Below, piece by piece: positions 30,062 to 40,077 of a stretch of DNA of 64,000 nucleotides. The stretch lies in contig NZ_JRLB01000061.1 of NCBI RefSeq assembly GCF_000764495.1, positions 1-64,000 of the forward strand, given 5' to 3'. This stretch comes from Nitrincola sp. A-D6 (lineage in GTDB: Bacteria > Pseudomonadota > Gammaproteobacteria > Pseudomonadales > Balneatricaceae). The notes beneath the pieces were generated by a model. It saw only the letters and a program-made list of their open reading frames with translations. It was not told the DNA's origin and made no database searches. Both the position numbers and the translations under genes were made by a program. The stretch's first letter is position 1. Every line of letters begins with the position of its first letter.

Positions 30062-30974
30062 GAAGTATCAGCCCCAAATAACGCCAGTTTCTTCAGAACC
30101 TGTTGGCGATGGGCTTCACCACGTGCGGGTTTCAACGTCTGCCCTGGCAAACGCAGCCCAAAGGGCCGATCTTCCCGACTGAGTTTCAGCGCCCAGAAGC
30201 ACAGCCGTGACAAACGCTGCTCCAGATCAGCTTCCGGCCAACTGTCATAATCCAGCCAGATATTCAGATCCTGACGCGAGGCATAACGTTTCGCATGCAG
30301 CCCCTGACCCCGTGCAAACACCTTCCAGGCAATGTGGTGGGGTGACATACCTGTTTCAAAGCGTTGCAGTCCACTAAAATCATCGCTCCCGGATTGCTCA
30401 GCCATCGCCCCCTGACCATCGGCTCCTGCCGTTGCCGGTAAAATACCACCAGCCTCAGGTGCGGGATAAACCAATGCCCGACCATCGACCGGCAAGTAAC
30501 ACCAGCACTTAAACAGACCCAGCGGAAATACAGTGTGTAAACGAATCGTGGGTGCCACACACCAGCCACGTTGTGCTGCAGGCAATGCCAACTCAAGCCG
30601 TATCTGGCTGGTGTCGATCAGGTCTGCCGCCACAGGAAGGGCTTGCGGCCAACTCAGTTGCAATTGCTGATGTTCGCGCCCGGCCTCAGAGGTTAACTGC
30701 AGAGTGAAACCTGCCGACTCACCGGCAAAGCAAGGCTGCGCACCAACACAACTTAACTGCACCCCTGACAAGTTACTGTAGGTATAAAGGATGGCAATGA
30801 TCATCAAAGCCGTAAGCAGGAAGGTTAAAGCAAAGGTCAGATTATTCTCAAAATTAATCGACAGCAATAACAGCAGCACCAGAAGCAATACAAACCCCCA
30901 ACCGGCGCGTGTGGCAGAATATAGAGTTTACCGGTACGTTGCAGGGATAACCACTCAGGCCAGCGCATAGTCAT
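30058..30974 (-). CDS. DUF58 domain-containing protein (interrupted by one frameshift near the start)
   Basis: A membrane-anchored DUF58 protein. Two helices (the second about LTFALTFLLTALMIIAILY) are followed by a cytoplasmic part. It carries the DUF58 hallmark region GSDDFSGLQRFETGMSPHHI ending in AWKVFARG. The first in-frame codon of the long open frame is a TTG at 30886, but the true N-terminus lies upstream. ATG at 30972-30974 gives MTMRWPEWLSLQRTGKLYIL, and joining needs one C added to the run of five C at 30895-30899. That start overlaps the moxR stop (TAATG). This moxR-DUF58-tgpA order is widely conserved in gammaproteobacteria; the proteins probably form an AAA+-chaperoned membrane complex. 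Confidence 0.85.
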
Positions 30975-31908
30975 TAGCGTGCCATAACATCAACCTTAGA
31001 GAGCAGCTCCGTCACCAGTCTGACCGAGGTATGACCTGCCATATCTTCGGCCGGACGTACCCGGTGACCAATCACCGCTTCCAGCACGCTCTGTACATCT
31101 TCAGGTACCACATGTTCACGGTCATGCAACCAGGCCCAGCAGCGCGCACAACGTAACAGGGCCAGTGCCCCACGCGGAGATACCCCATAACTAAAGCCCG
31201 CCCCTTCACGGTATATTGTACCAGCCGCTGCACATAACTGATCAAGTCAGCCGAGGCATGCACGGCCAGACAGGCCTGCTGCGCTTCAACCAGCTGTGCC
31301 GGTGACAAAAGCGCCTTGATGGTATGACGTCGATTCAGGGTTTCCCCTCGTGCAAGCAGCTGACGCTCAGCTTCCGGGCTGGGATAACCCAGATTAACCC
31401 GCATCAGAAAACGGTCCAGCTGCGATTCTGGTAGTGGAAAGGTACCAAATTGCGTCAGTGGGTTCTGGGTAGCTATCACAAAAAACGGCTCAGGCAAGGG
31501 ACGTGTTTCACCATCCTGAGTCACCTGGCGCTCCTCCATGGCCTCAAGCAGCGCACTCTGGGTTTTCGGTGTAGTCCGGTTAATTTCATCCGCCAGTAGC
31601 AGTTGGGTAAATACAGGACCTGGGTGAAACACGAATGCCCCACTGCTGGCATCAAACACCGAAACGCCCAAAATATCAGCGGGTAACATATCACTAGTAA
31701 ACTGTATGCGGGTGTCCGCCAGGTCAAAAACACTGGCCAGTGCGTGCGCCAGGGTCGTTTTACCCATTCCCGGAAGATCTTCGATCAGTAGATGGCCGCC
31801 AGATAAAAGACAGGTTACTGCCAGGCGGATCTGCTGAGGTTTTCCCAGAATAACCTGATCCAGTTGCTTACAGGCTTGCTGCACCTGTTTTACCAGTGTC
31901 TCTGCCAC
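30974..31908 (-). CDS. MoxR family AAA+ ATPase (interrupted by one frameshift)
   Basis: A MoxR-type AAA+ ATPase. Walker A is DLPGMGKTTLAHA (about 44-56), Walker B LLLADEINRTTPKTQSALLEAM, sensor 1 IATQNPLTQFGT, and PLPESQLDRFLM follows. The reading frame is lost near 31201: the run of four C (plus strand) lacks one base. Repair turns VKGRALVMGYLRV into EGAGFSYGVSPRGALALLRC and adds the normal C-terminus ending SKVDVMAR, with a stop at 30974-30976. First gene of the moxR-DUF58-tgpA operon. MoxR ATPases act as chaperones that activate or assemble partner complexes. Confidence 0.88.
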
Positions 31909-31936
31909 TATTGGCTCCTTATATTGCAGATATCCA

Positions 31937-32933
31937 TCAGGATTTAGATGACAATATCATTCGTGCCAGCTCAGTACCACTTTGCCATGCTGCCTCAACA
32001 CCTCCACCTGCAAGCCAGTCACCACAGGCACCCATCGCTGTATCGGCATCCCAGAGTGCCATAGCCGACTCCGTTGATATAGCATCACAATATAGCCAGC
32101 GGTGTGCACGATGCGCTTTCACCACCAGCGGATCACCCGTCAGTGCAACCAAGGCAGCAACCAGTTCGTGCATCACGGTATCAGCACTCAGGTTCAGGTA
32201 GGCCTCAGTCCAGTCACGACTGGCCTGCAAGGTCCAGATTTCACCCGAACGTCCCGGTTTGCTACTGTCACGTACAACGCGCTGCAGTTCAGGATGCACA
32301 CCTTCAAGCAGATCGATATGCGCCAGCGCCTCAGGGCGACGTTCCAACACCACAGACACAACCCAGGCAGGCTGCATCACCACTGCTTCGGCACGACTTC
32401 TGTAACGCTGAACGGCATCCAGCAACACTGCTGCCTGCGGTGCCGGAGCCGCTACCACGACATTATCAAAGTGCCCCAGCACGTCCGCCGATTCATCCCG
32501 CAGCAACACACCATTTTTATCTGGCCAGACCACACTGATACGTGTTTCTGTGCGCAACTCAACCTGGTCAGCAAGCACGTGTTATGGCACTGGAGCGTGG
32601 CACCCCGACCCAGAGTTCGCGTGCCGGGTTAACGTGTGACGCTGACAAGGAAAAATCACTTTCGCAAGGCTGCCAGCGTTGTACCTGCTCACTATGCGTC
32701 TGTAACCAATGATGAAAATCTGGCTGGTGAGTTTCAATGTAAGGAATACCCAAGTCGGTTGTCAGCCCATCCAGACGCGATGAAGCCAGACGACCGCCCG
32801 TGCCACGGCTTTTTTCAAACACTGTCACGGCATAGCCAGCTTCTGCAAGCAAAGCGGCACAACGCAAACCGGCTAAACCAGCCCCTATCACTGCCAGGGT
32901 TGGCTTTTGAATCACATTATTACGCATCAACAC
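31937..32933 (-). CDS. FAD/NAD-dependent oxidoreductase, renalase/amine oxidase-like (interrupted by one frameshift)
   Basis: The N-terminal piece (32568-32933) has the Rossmann dinucleotide site LAVIGAGLAGLRCAALLAEAG and the following Glu in VTVFEKSRGTGGRLASSR, as in renalase-like flavoproteins. The C-terminal piece (31937-32578) has VVVAAPAPQAAVLL and the C-terminal FAD contact region GDWLAGGGVEAAWQSG. The frame changes between about 32570 and 32600; a single indel there restores about 330 residues, the normal length. The substrate is unknown; homologues are annotated NAD(P)-binding or FAD-dependent amine oxidase-like. It lies 28 bp upstream of moxR on the same strand, so it may be co-transcribed. 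Confidence 0.8.
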
Positions 32934-33214
32934 TCTCCATCAATTAGCTCTATCTTCCATAAAATAGTAAGTTGGTTACGCACTCATGAAGAATTCCGAT
33001 TAACTTGACCTAACAGATAAAAAAATCTGATCGGCTTCAACATTCGCAGCCCTACTTTAATAGGATCTATTTAACATCAATTAGTTAAGCTTTAAAACCC
33101 TGGCAGATATCTGACTTAAAAACTCCAAACCCCTTCGCCGGTTACAACACAAGCGGTTGCAAGGTAAAGTCGGGATAGTTAGCATGATCGGCTAAATCAC
33201 ACAGGAGAGCACAG

Positions 33215-33676
33215 ATGCAGATCGATCAAAACACCGTAGTTTCCATTCATTACACCCTGACCAACAGCGAAGGCAATGTAATGGACAGCTCTGTAGGGCA
33301 GCAGCCACTGGCCTATCTGCATGGTGCCAGCAACATCATCCCCGGCCTTGAAAATGCACTGACCGGTAAAGCGGTAGGCGACACCCTGGCTGTCACCGTT
33401 GAGCCAGAACAGGGTTATGGTGAAGTACGTGAAGAGATGATTCAGGCCGTAGAACGCAGCAATTTTGCGGGTGTGGACGAAATCGAAGTAGGTATGCAGT
33501 TCATGGCTCAGACGCCTTGGGGTGAGCAGCCTGTTACCGTTGTAGGTATCGAAGGCGACAGCGTAACGCTGGATGGCAACCACCCACTGGCTGGCCAGAC
33601 ACTGACATTTGACGTTGAAGTTGTCGAAGTACGCGGCGCCACAGACGAAGAAGTTACCGCTGGCGCACCGCAGTAA
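33215..33676 (+). CDS. FKBP-type peptidyl-prolyl cis-trans isomerase, SlyD family
   Basis: 153 residues, intact. The N-terminal FKBP half (QIDQNTVVSIHYTLTNSEGNV), the insert-in-flap chaperone domain (about 65-125, EPEQGYGEVREEMIQAVERS) and the return to FKBP (LTFDVEVVEVRGAT) are in the SlyD order. The His/Cys-rich metal-binding tail of E. coli SlyD is missing; the protein ends AGAPQ, as in many marine homologues. The start follows ACAGGAGAGCACAG, a good ribosome-binding site. Likely a cytoplasmic prolyl isomerase and folding chaperone. A REP-like cluster begins 14 bp after the stop. Confidence 0.9.
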   Translation: MQIDQNTVVSIHYTLTNSEGNVMDSSVGQQPLAYLHGASNIIPGLENALTGKAVGDTLAVTVEPEQGYGEVREEMIQAVERSNFAGVDEIEVGMQFMAQTPWGEQPVTVVGIEGDSVTLDGNHPLAGQTLTFDVEVVEVRGATDEEVTAGAPQ

Positions 33677-33689
33677 TCTTTTATTCGCC

Positions 33690-33852
33690 CGGAGACCGGG
33701 CTCCTGTAGGAGCTCACTCCGTGAGCGATAGGGTTTTATTCAAATTCGCCCCGGAGACCGGGCTCCTACATAAGGTTATTACCACCCTCTGTAGGAGCCC
33801 GCTCTGCGGGCGAGTAGGGATTTCAATCGCTCGCGGAGCGAGCTCCTACTAG
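33690..33852. repeat. REP-like palindrome cluster between convergent genes
   Basis: Alternating units fill the gap: CCCGGAGACCGGGCTCC, GTAGGAGCTCACTCCGTGAGC, GTAGGAGCCCGCTCTGCGGGC and TCGCTCGCGGAGCGAGCTCC. The last unit overlaps the stop codon of the small downstream minus-strand gene. Likely to form strong hairpins in both transcripts. Confidence 0.85.
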
Positions 33853-34034
33853 TGATAGGTTTGCTCGTATTTTTTGCGGATCGCAATCAGGGTTGGTTGG
33901 ATATCCAGCGGTGCGTACTTCATGGCCTGTTCAAACAGTTCAGCATTTTCCTCTGACAGACGCTCTTCTTCACTCATCTGTTTCAGTTTACGCATGGCTT
34001 CCATGAACTTTGGATGAGGGGATGACTGACTCAT
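33849..34034 (-). CDS. Small conserved-looking hypothetical protein (61 aa)
   Basis: I do not recognise a family. The start is set at ATG 34032-34034 (MSQSSPHPKFMEAMRKLKQM), because AAGGAGG lies 7 bp in front of it; an earlier ATG at 34059 has no such site. The product is charged and probably helical (EEERLSEENAELFEQAMKYA) and ends RKKYEQTYH. The stop codon touches the REP-like cluster. It lies about 30 bp after the enoyl-CoA hydratase-like gene on the same strand and may be its last operon member. Confidence 0.6.
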   Translation of the reverse strand: MSQSSPHPKFMEAMRKLKQMSEEERLSEENAELFEQAMKYAPLDIQPTLIAIRKKYEQTYH

Positions 34035-34065
34035 GACGGACCTCCTTGGGTCTTTAGGCAACAGA

Positions 34066-35165
34066 CTAGAGGGTTGCCAATGGATTCACCGTCCAGGGCG
34101 GCTGAAAATGTGATTCTAGCACGTCTTTTGTCACGGATTCGACTGAAGCAAAGCGCCATTTTGGCGCCTTATCCTTATCTATCAGTAAAGCACGCACACC
34201 TTCGGCAAACTCACCCTGACGACAGCACTGCGCCGCCAACAGCATTTCAAACTGAAACACCGCTTTCAATGACAGCTGGCGTGCACGCTTTAACTGCTCG
34301 GCAATCAGGCATAAAGATAATGGACTGCCCTGACTCACTGTTTGCTGAGCCCGCACTAACCAGGGATCATCTGATGACAAGGCCCCAAGCCTGTCCACAA
34401 AGCCCGTCACTGACTCATCAGCCAACAACGACTCAATCAATACCTGATGCTGTTGAACCGGCGCAGCCATCTCGGTAAATGCAGGCTTCGCAGCCACCGC
34501 CAAATCACTGAGCACAGCCGTGATCACAGCCTTATTATCACCTTGATTCCAGATCTGTGTCAGAAGCTGCTCCAGCATGGACTGACGCTGATCGGTTTGC
34601 AGCGCATAATCGGCCAATTCCAACCACAGCGCATCGACTGCCTGAACATGACTACCCGTTAGACCAAGAAACAAGCCAATCTTTCCAGGTAAGCGATTCA
34701 AAAAATAGCTGGCCCCGACATCGGGAAACAGACCAATAGTCACTTCCGGCATCGCCAGGCGTGACGTGGGCGTTACCACCCGGTGGCTGCAGCCATTCAT
34801 CAAACCAAGCCCCCCCCCATAACCAAGCCACTCCCCCAACAGATTATTGGTTTGGGATAGGTTTGCAGGCGGTAATCCAGACGGTATTCCGCCGCGAAAT
34901 ATTCATCAATATCGGCATAGGACTCCTCCTGAATCAAACGCCAGGCACCTACTACATCACCACCCGCACAGAAAGATTTTTCACCGGCACTGTCGAGTAG
35001 CAAAGCCACCACGCGTGGATTTTCCTGCCACACATCCAGCTGTGGCTGTATCAGTCTGATCATCTCCTGAGAGAGAGCATTGAGTGTACGTTCAGCGTTG
35101 AGACAGATTTCGCCAATAATATGGCCATCCTGGGTCACATGCTCACGAAAAATTACACAAGTCAT
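34066..35165 (-). CDS. Enoyl-CoA hydratase/isomerase family, 3-hydroxyisobutyryl-CoA hydrolase-like (interrupted by one frameshift)
   Basis: A crotonase-fold protein of about 365 residues. The first piece (34800-35165) has SFCAGGDVVGAW, the first oxyanion-hole loop. The second (34066-34839) has MNGCSHRVVTPTSRLAMPEV and TIGLFPDVGASYFLNRLPG. The Glu and Asp there are the catalytic pair of 3-hydroxyisobutyryl-CoA hydrolases (valine degradation), and the length fits that subgroup rather than 260-residue hydratases. The pieces join at a homopolymer of nine C at 34810-34818; adding one base yields VMGGGLGLMNGC. Upstream of hemH's stop on the same strand. Specificity (hydrolase versus hydratase) is inferred. 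Confidence 0.82.
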
Positions 35166-35187
35166 AACGGGTCCTTAATCGACTTAA

Positions 35188-36279
35188 CTAACGCAAAGCG
35201 CCTAAGGCCTTTGCCAAGGCTTGGGTCTGCTCACCATCGCGCTCATCATCTACCAACCAGTTGTGCAAATGCGGCTCCAACAACTGCACCATCATATCAA
35301 TATGGCTGGCATCGGCATTCAGCGCCGGAATATAAGCGTAGGATTCCCCCCCGCTTTCAATGAAATACTCACGATTTTCCTGACCTATCTCTTCAATCGT
35401 TTCCAGACAATCGGAAGAAAACCCCGGACAGAACACCTGCACCGATTTAACCCCCTTGGCGGGCAAGGATTTCAGTGTTTCATCGGTATAGGGTTTCAAC
35501 CATTCCTCACGCCCGAAACGCGACTGAAACGTAGTCAGGTACTGATCCGGCTGCAAACCCAGCTGTTCTGCCAACAAGCGTGAAGTTTTATGGCATTCAC
35601 AGTGATAAGGATCACCTTGCAGCAAATAGCGTTTGGGAACACCGTGGTAGGACAGAATCAGCTTGTCAGGCACCCCATGCTCAGCCTGAAAATGGCGTAC
35701 CTTATCGGCCAGCGCGGTAATATAGGGCTCGAAATCAGGATAATGACTGATGAAATTCAGATCGGGTAACCAACGACGCTGGGTAAAGTCGGCGGCAATC
35801 GCATCGAAAGTAGAGGCCGACGTAGCGCCGGAATACTGGGGATAGAGTGGCAGCACCACCAGTTTACGCACCCCGGCCTGCTGCAGTTTTTCCAATACCG
35901 AAGTAATGGAAGGATTGCCATAGCGCATGGCAAATTCGACCTGTACCCGGTCACCGTAGCGATCACTGAAGTATTTTTTCAATGCCGCGCATTGGTCCTG
36001 CGTGTGGGTCAGCAAGGGTGAACCTGCATCCGTCCAGACTTCGCGATAGGCGGCGGCCGATTTTGCCGGGCGGATATTCAGAATGACGCCATTGAGAATA
36101 AACCACCAGATCGGCCGGGGCACTTCTACCACACGCGGATCAGACAGAAACTCTTTCAGATAACGACGTAAAGCCGGTGTTGTCGGCTCATCCGGTGTTC
36201 CCAGATTGGTAATCAGCACACCAATTTTATCACTCTGCGAGTGATCGAAATCCTTCACGCCGTTAAAACGCATAATCAT
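35188..36279 (-). CDS. hemH: Ferrochelatase HemH
   Basis: 363 residues. It inserts Fe2+ into protoporphyrin IX, the last step of heme synthesis. Family signatures are VLITNLGTPDEPTTPALRRY near the start, FLSDPRVVEVPRPIWW, the metal-site LILSYHGVPKRYLLQGDPYH and the segment VFCPGFSSDCLETIEEIGQE with the conserved Glu. Intact. The start is MIMRF or the ATG two codons on. It lies between fabV and the hydrolase-like gene on the same strand with short gaps (about 25 and 22 bp), so the three probably form an operon. Heme supply would suit the cytochromes encoded at 42.6-44.3 kb. Confidence 0.95.
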   Translation of the reverse strand: MIMRFNGVKDFDHSQSDKIGVLITNLGTPDEPTTPALRRYLKEFLSDPRVVEVPRPIWWFILNGVILNIRPAKSAAAYREVWTDAGSPLLTHTQDQCAALKKYFSDRYGDRVQVEFAMRYGNPSITSVLEKLQQAGVRKLVVLPLYPQYSGATSASTFDAIAADFTQRRWLPDLNFISHYPDFEPYITALADKVRHFQAEHGVPDKLILSYHGVPKRYLLQGDPYHCECHKTSRLLAEQLGLQPDQYLTTFQSRFGREEWLKPYTDETLKSLPAKGVKSVQVFCPGFSSDCLETIEEIGQENREYFIESGGESYAYIPALNADASHIDMMVQLLEPHLHNWLVDDERDGEQTQALAKALGALR

Positions 36280-36303
36280 CAGTTCCTGTGAGTCATCAAC
36301 TGC

Positions 36304-37499
36304 TCAGCTTTGCAGCTCAATAACATTAAATTCCACCAACGGACTGACATCCTGCTCGTAATCGATGCCGTCCAAGCCGAATCCAAACAGCTTCAGAAAC
36401 TCATCTTTGTACGCCGCATAATCTGTCAGTTCAAATAAATTTTCCGTGGTCACTTGTGGCCAAAGTTCACGACAGGCTTTCTGCACATCATCACGCAGTT
36501 CCCAGTCATCCAGACGGTAACGCTGGGCATCATCCATCTGTGCACCACTGCCATACAAACCTGTACGGAACAAACGCCAAACCTGATCCATGCAACCTTC
36601 ATGAATTCCCTGTTCTTTCATGACTTTGAATACCATCGACAGGTACAGGGGCATCACCGGAATCGCTGAACTGGCCTGGGTCACCACCGACTTGAGCACC
36701 GCCACATTCGCCTGACCGCCAATAGCGGCCAGCTTGGAGCTTAGCGCTGACGCGGTTTCGTCCAAATGTTGTTTGGCTTTACCCAGCGCACCATGCCAAT
36801 AGATCGGCCAGGTGATATCGGTACGATATAGCTATAGGCCACGGTTTTACAACCCTCAGCCAATACACCTGCGTCGGCCAGGGCATCAATCCACAGCTGC
36901 CAGTCTTCACCACCCATCACTTGCACAGTGGCGGCTACTTCATCTTCAGTTGCCGGTTCAATTTCAGTTTCGATGATGCAGTCTTTGTTGGTGTCTATGG
37001 CCGTAGAGCGATAAATCTCACCAATTGGCTTTAGCACGGAGCGTATGACTTCACCGCTATCCGGCATTTTGCGCACCGGCGAGGCCAGGGAGTATACCAC
37101 CAGATCGACCTGGCCCAGATCGGCCTTGATCAGATCGACTACCTGTTGTTTAGCCTGATGTGAAAAAGCATCGCCGTTAATGCTCTTGGCATAGAGTCCG
37201 GCTTCATGCGCCAGGCGCTCGAAAGCGGCGGCATTGTACCAACCGGCGGTACCGGTTTTCTTTTCCGTACCCGGCTTTTCGAAGAACACTCCGATTGTTG
37301 ACGCATCACTACCAAACGCCGCCGCAATCCGCGATGACATACCATAACCGCTGGAAGCGCCGATAACCAACACGCGCTTGGGACCAGCGACTTTAGGTTG
37401 TGCACGGGTAAATTCGATCTGTTCACGAATATTGGCTTCACAGCCAACCGGATGAGTAGTGGTGCAGATAAAACCACGAATTTTAGGTTTAATAATCAT
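36304..37499 (-). CDS. fabV: Trans-2-enoyl-ACP reductase FabV (interrupted by one frameshift)
   Basis: An NADH-dependent enoyl reductase of fatty-acid synthesis (about 398 residues). FabV is naturally less sensitive to triclosan than FabI. The N-terminus [20 protein letters not shown], the NADH site [21 protein letters not shown] and [13 protein letters not shown] are typical. The active-site Tyr region appears as TVAYSYIG. The frame is lost near 36823: the plus strand reads CGGTACGATA where one more base is needed. Repair gives [20 protein letters not shown], then the second piece ([20 protein letters not shown]) to the normal C-terminus. Only one enoyl reductase is seen in the window. Confidence 0.9.
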
Positions 37500-37595
37500 A
37501 GTAATCGGTATCTTTCAGCTGATGATAGAGAGTCAGGCAAAGATACCATAAAAGCGTGAAGGGGTTAATCCAGAGGGAATAAAGCGGCAGGCACT

Positions 37596-37635
37596 AAAAA
37601 GGCCAGTGTGGGCAAACCTAGTGCCCGCACTGGCC
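37596..37635 (-). terminator. Rho-independent terminator of the acyl-CoA dehydrogenase gene
   Basis: Stem GGCCAGTG-T-GGGCA / TGCCC-G-CACTGGCC (37601-37635), followed on the minus strand by TTTTT (37600-37596). It lies 16 bp after the dehydrogenase stop codon. Confidence 0.9.
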
Positions 37636-37650
37636 AGGATCAAGACAGAA

Positions 37651-39423
37651 TCACCAAGCGGTAGCGAACTGCTCGTCGCTCATTTCAGTGATAGTCGCAC
37701 TACCGGCTTTAACCATCCGCGCATAACCCAGATAGCGTGGCAGGATCTGCTCAAAATAGAAACGCGTAGTCACCTGCTTTGCTTCCAGGAAGGCATCATC
37801 TTCACCTTCAGACTGCAGGGTTTTGGCCGCTTCAGCTTGACGCAGCAATTCCCAGGCGCCCGCTACGGTGCCCAACAGCATCATAAAGTTATACGCCACA
37901 GCTCCGGCTAATTGCGGATCATCAGCGGCACCGGCCAGCAGTTCATCACGCGCGGTTTCAATCGCAGCCACCGCTTGCTCAAGATCCGCTGCCAGATCGG
38001 CAAAGGCACCACCGAGTGCGATGGTTTCGCGCATTTCAGACAACAGCAACGTCAGGGCTTCACCCTTATCCAGCAATACTTTACGACCGACCAGGTCCAG
38101 CGCCTGAATGCCGTTGGTGCCTTCATAAATGGGCAGGATGCGCGCATCACGGTAATGCTGGGCGGCACCGGTTTCTTCGACGAAGCCCATACCACCATGT
38201 ACCTGCACACCCAATGACGTGACTTCCTGAGCAAACTCGGTACACCAGCCTTTGACCACCGGCGTCAGCAGTGCGGCACGCGCTTTTTCACGGCTACGAC
38301 GCGTTTCATCTTCAGCATGATGAGAAAAATCGATGCTGCCACAGGCATCATAGGTCAGCGCCCGGCCCGCTTCAGTCAAAGCCTTCATGGTCAGCAACAT
38401 ACGCCGCACATCACCATGACGAATAATCGGACCCGGCACCTTAAAACCAACGGCAGGGCTCTGGATGCGCTCATTAGCAAACACCAGCGCCTGCTGATAG
38501 GCGCGCTCAGAAATCGCCACACCCTGCAGACCCACACCCAAACGGGCGTTGTTCATCATGGTGAACATGCAAGCCAGACCACGATTCTCTTCACCCACCA
38601 GGTAACCGACAGAGTTTTCAAAGCCCATCACCGCGGTAGGGCTGGCGTGAATACCCATTTTGTGTTCCAGCGACAGGGGCTTGGTGTTGTTGTACTCACC
38701 CAGCGAACCATCGGCATTAACTAAATACTTGGGTACCAAAAACAGGGAAATACCGCGAACACCGGCTGGTGCATCCGGCAAACGTGCCAACACCAGATGG
38801 GCGATATTCTCGGTCAGACTGTGGTCGCCCCAGGTGATAAAGATTTTTTCACCCGTGACACGATACGCATCACCGTCTTTTTCGGCTTTACAGCGCACCT
38901 GTGACAGGTCTGAACCGGCACTGCCTTCTGTGAGATTCATGGTACCGGCCCACTCACCACTGATCAGTTTTGGCAGATAAATGGCCTTCAAGGCATCATC
39001 GGCATTGATTGACAGACACTCGACCGCACCCTGTGACAGCAGCGGACAAAGGCCCCAGGCCATATTCGCCGCTTGCCACATTTCCATCACCGGCACAGAG
39101 AGCAAATACGGCATGCCCTGTCCACCATGTTCAGGATCAAACTGCAGCGAACCCCAACCGCCTTCGGCGTACTGGTTATAGGCATCGCGGAAGCTTTCCG
39201 GACAAACAACGCCACCATCCTTGAGACTCACGCCTTTCTGATCGCCATCCCAATTGGTGGGCGCCACCACATCACGTGCGACACGTGCCGCCTCATCCAG
39301 AATCGCATCCACCATATCGGCCGATGCATCTTCAAAAACAGGCAGGGTGGATAATTCGGTCATCCGCGCTATCTGATTCAGCGCGAGCTTCATATCTTTT
39401 ACCGGAGCGTTATAGTCAGCCAT
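37651..39423 (-). CDS. Acyl-CoA dehydrogenase (long form, about 590 aa)
   Basis: FAD-dependent acyl-CoA dehydrogenase, 590 residues. The N-terminal helical region includes GGWGSLQFDPEHGGQGMPYLL. The middle domain has MNLTEGSAGSDLSQVRCKAE and the FAD segment YRVTGEKIFITWGDH. The C-terminal domain has VQVHGGMGFVEETGAAQHYR and ILPIYEGTNGIQALDL with the likely catalytic Glu, plus an extra C-terminal domain. The long form resembles DmdC (methylmercaptopropionyl-CoA dehydrogenase) and several beta-oxidation homologues; which substrate it uses cannot be told. Intact, with its own terminator. Confidence 0.92.
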   Translation of the reverse strand: MADYNAPVKDMKLALNQIARMTELSTLPVFEDASADMVDAILDEAARVARDVVAPTNWDGDQKGVSLKDGGVVCPESFRDAYNQYAEGGWGSLQFDPEHGGQGMPYLLSVPVMEMWQAANMAWGLCPLLSQGAVECLSINADDALKAIYLPKLISGEWAGTMNLTEGSAGSDLSQVRCKAEKDGDAYRVTGEKIFITWGDHSLTENIAHLVLARLPDAPAGVRGISLFLVPKYLVNADGSLGEYNNTKPLSLEHKMGIHASPTAVMGFENSVGYLVGEENRGLACMFTMMNNARLGVGLQGVAISERAYQQALVFANERIQSPAVGFKVPGPIIRHGDVRRMLLTMKALTEAGRALTYDACGSIDFSHHAEDETRRSREKARAALLTPVVKGWCTEFAQEVTSLGVQVHGGMGFVEETGAAQHYRDARILPIYEGTNGIQALDLVGRKVLLDKGEALTLLLSEMRETIALGGAFADLAADLEQAVAAIETARDELLAGAADDPQLAGAVAYNFMMLLGTVAGAWELLRQAEAAKTLQSEGEDDAFLEAKQVTTRFYFEQILPRYLGYARMVKAGSATITEMSDEQFATAW

Positions 39424-39607
39424 AAACTACCTTCTATTGATCATTCGAACACATTCACATGGAAGCAATCACTCATTACTGCGCATTGCTAACCATAAGG
39501 GTTTTTACTTATTCTAGCACGCCAGGCGTATCTGATAAGCACAAAATCGGTTACTCTGTTACTTATACTGAACGATTTTTACAACACATGACAAGCAGGA
39601 TAAAAAA

Positions 39608-40039
39608 ATGCAGGATATTCACGGCTATTACCTGGAAGATCTGACAGTGGGCATGAGCGACTCTTACGCCAAAACCATATCTGAATCAGATGTTTATATG
39701 TTTGCAGGCATTTCAGGTGACAACAACCCAGTGCACATCAATGAAGAATATGCCAAAACCACCATTTTCAAACAGCGCATCGTACACGGCATGTTCAGTG
39801 CGGCGCTGATTTCCACGGTAGCAGGCACCCGTTTGCCAGGACCAGGCGCAATCTATATTGATCAACAGATCAAATTCAAAGCACCTGTACATATTGGCGA
39901 TACGGCCAAAGCAACACTGACCGTCATCGACATAGATGAAAAACGTCGCCGGGTGAAAATGCGTACCGATGTCACCGTAGGCGAAGCACTGGTTGCCACC
40001 GGTGAAGCCACCTTCATGGTCGACAAGCGCGACGCTTAA
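39608..40039 (+). CDS. MaoC family (R)-specific enoyl-CoA hydratase
   Basis: A 143-residue single hot-dog-fold MaoC/PhaJ-type hydratase. The catalytic Asp/His pair sits in AGISGDNNPVHINEEYA (about 35-51), followed by the family block RIVHGMFSAALISTVAGTRL. It hydrates 2-enoyl-CoA to (R)-3-hydroxyacyl-CoA, linking beta-oxidation to PHA synthesis or other hydroxyacyl pools. The start follows AGGATAAAAAA. Divergent from the acyl-CoA dehydrogenase, which would make its enoyl-CoA substrate. Confidence 0.9.
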   Translation: MQDIHGYYLEDLTVGMSDSYAKTISESDVYMFAGISGDNNPVHINEEYAKTTIFKQRIVHGMFSAALISTVAGTRLPGPGAIYIDQQIKFKAPVHIGDTAKATLTVIDIDEKRRRVKMRTDVTVGEALVATGEATFMVDKRDA

Positions 40040-40043
40040 AACG

Positions 40044-40077
40044 AAAAAAAGCGCCGGTTCAGGTTTTGAACTGGCGC
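40044..40077 (-). terminator. Rho-independent terminator of the chemoreceptor gene
   Basis: Stem GCGCC-G-GTTCA / TGAAC-T-GGCGC (40051-40077), followed on the minus strand by TTTTTTT (40050-40044). The chemoreceptor stop codon lies inside the stem. It may serve the convergent MaoC gene as well. Confidence 0.9.

Noticed and set aside
30774-30888. TTG at 30886 as the real start of the DUF58 protein
   Set aside because: A better start (ATG at 30972-30974, overlapping the moxR stop) with the expected N-terminus exists one frameshift upstream.
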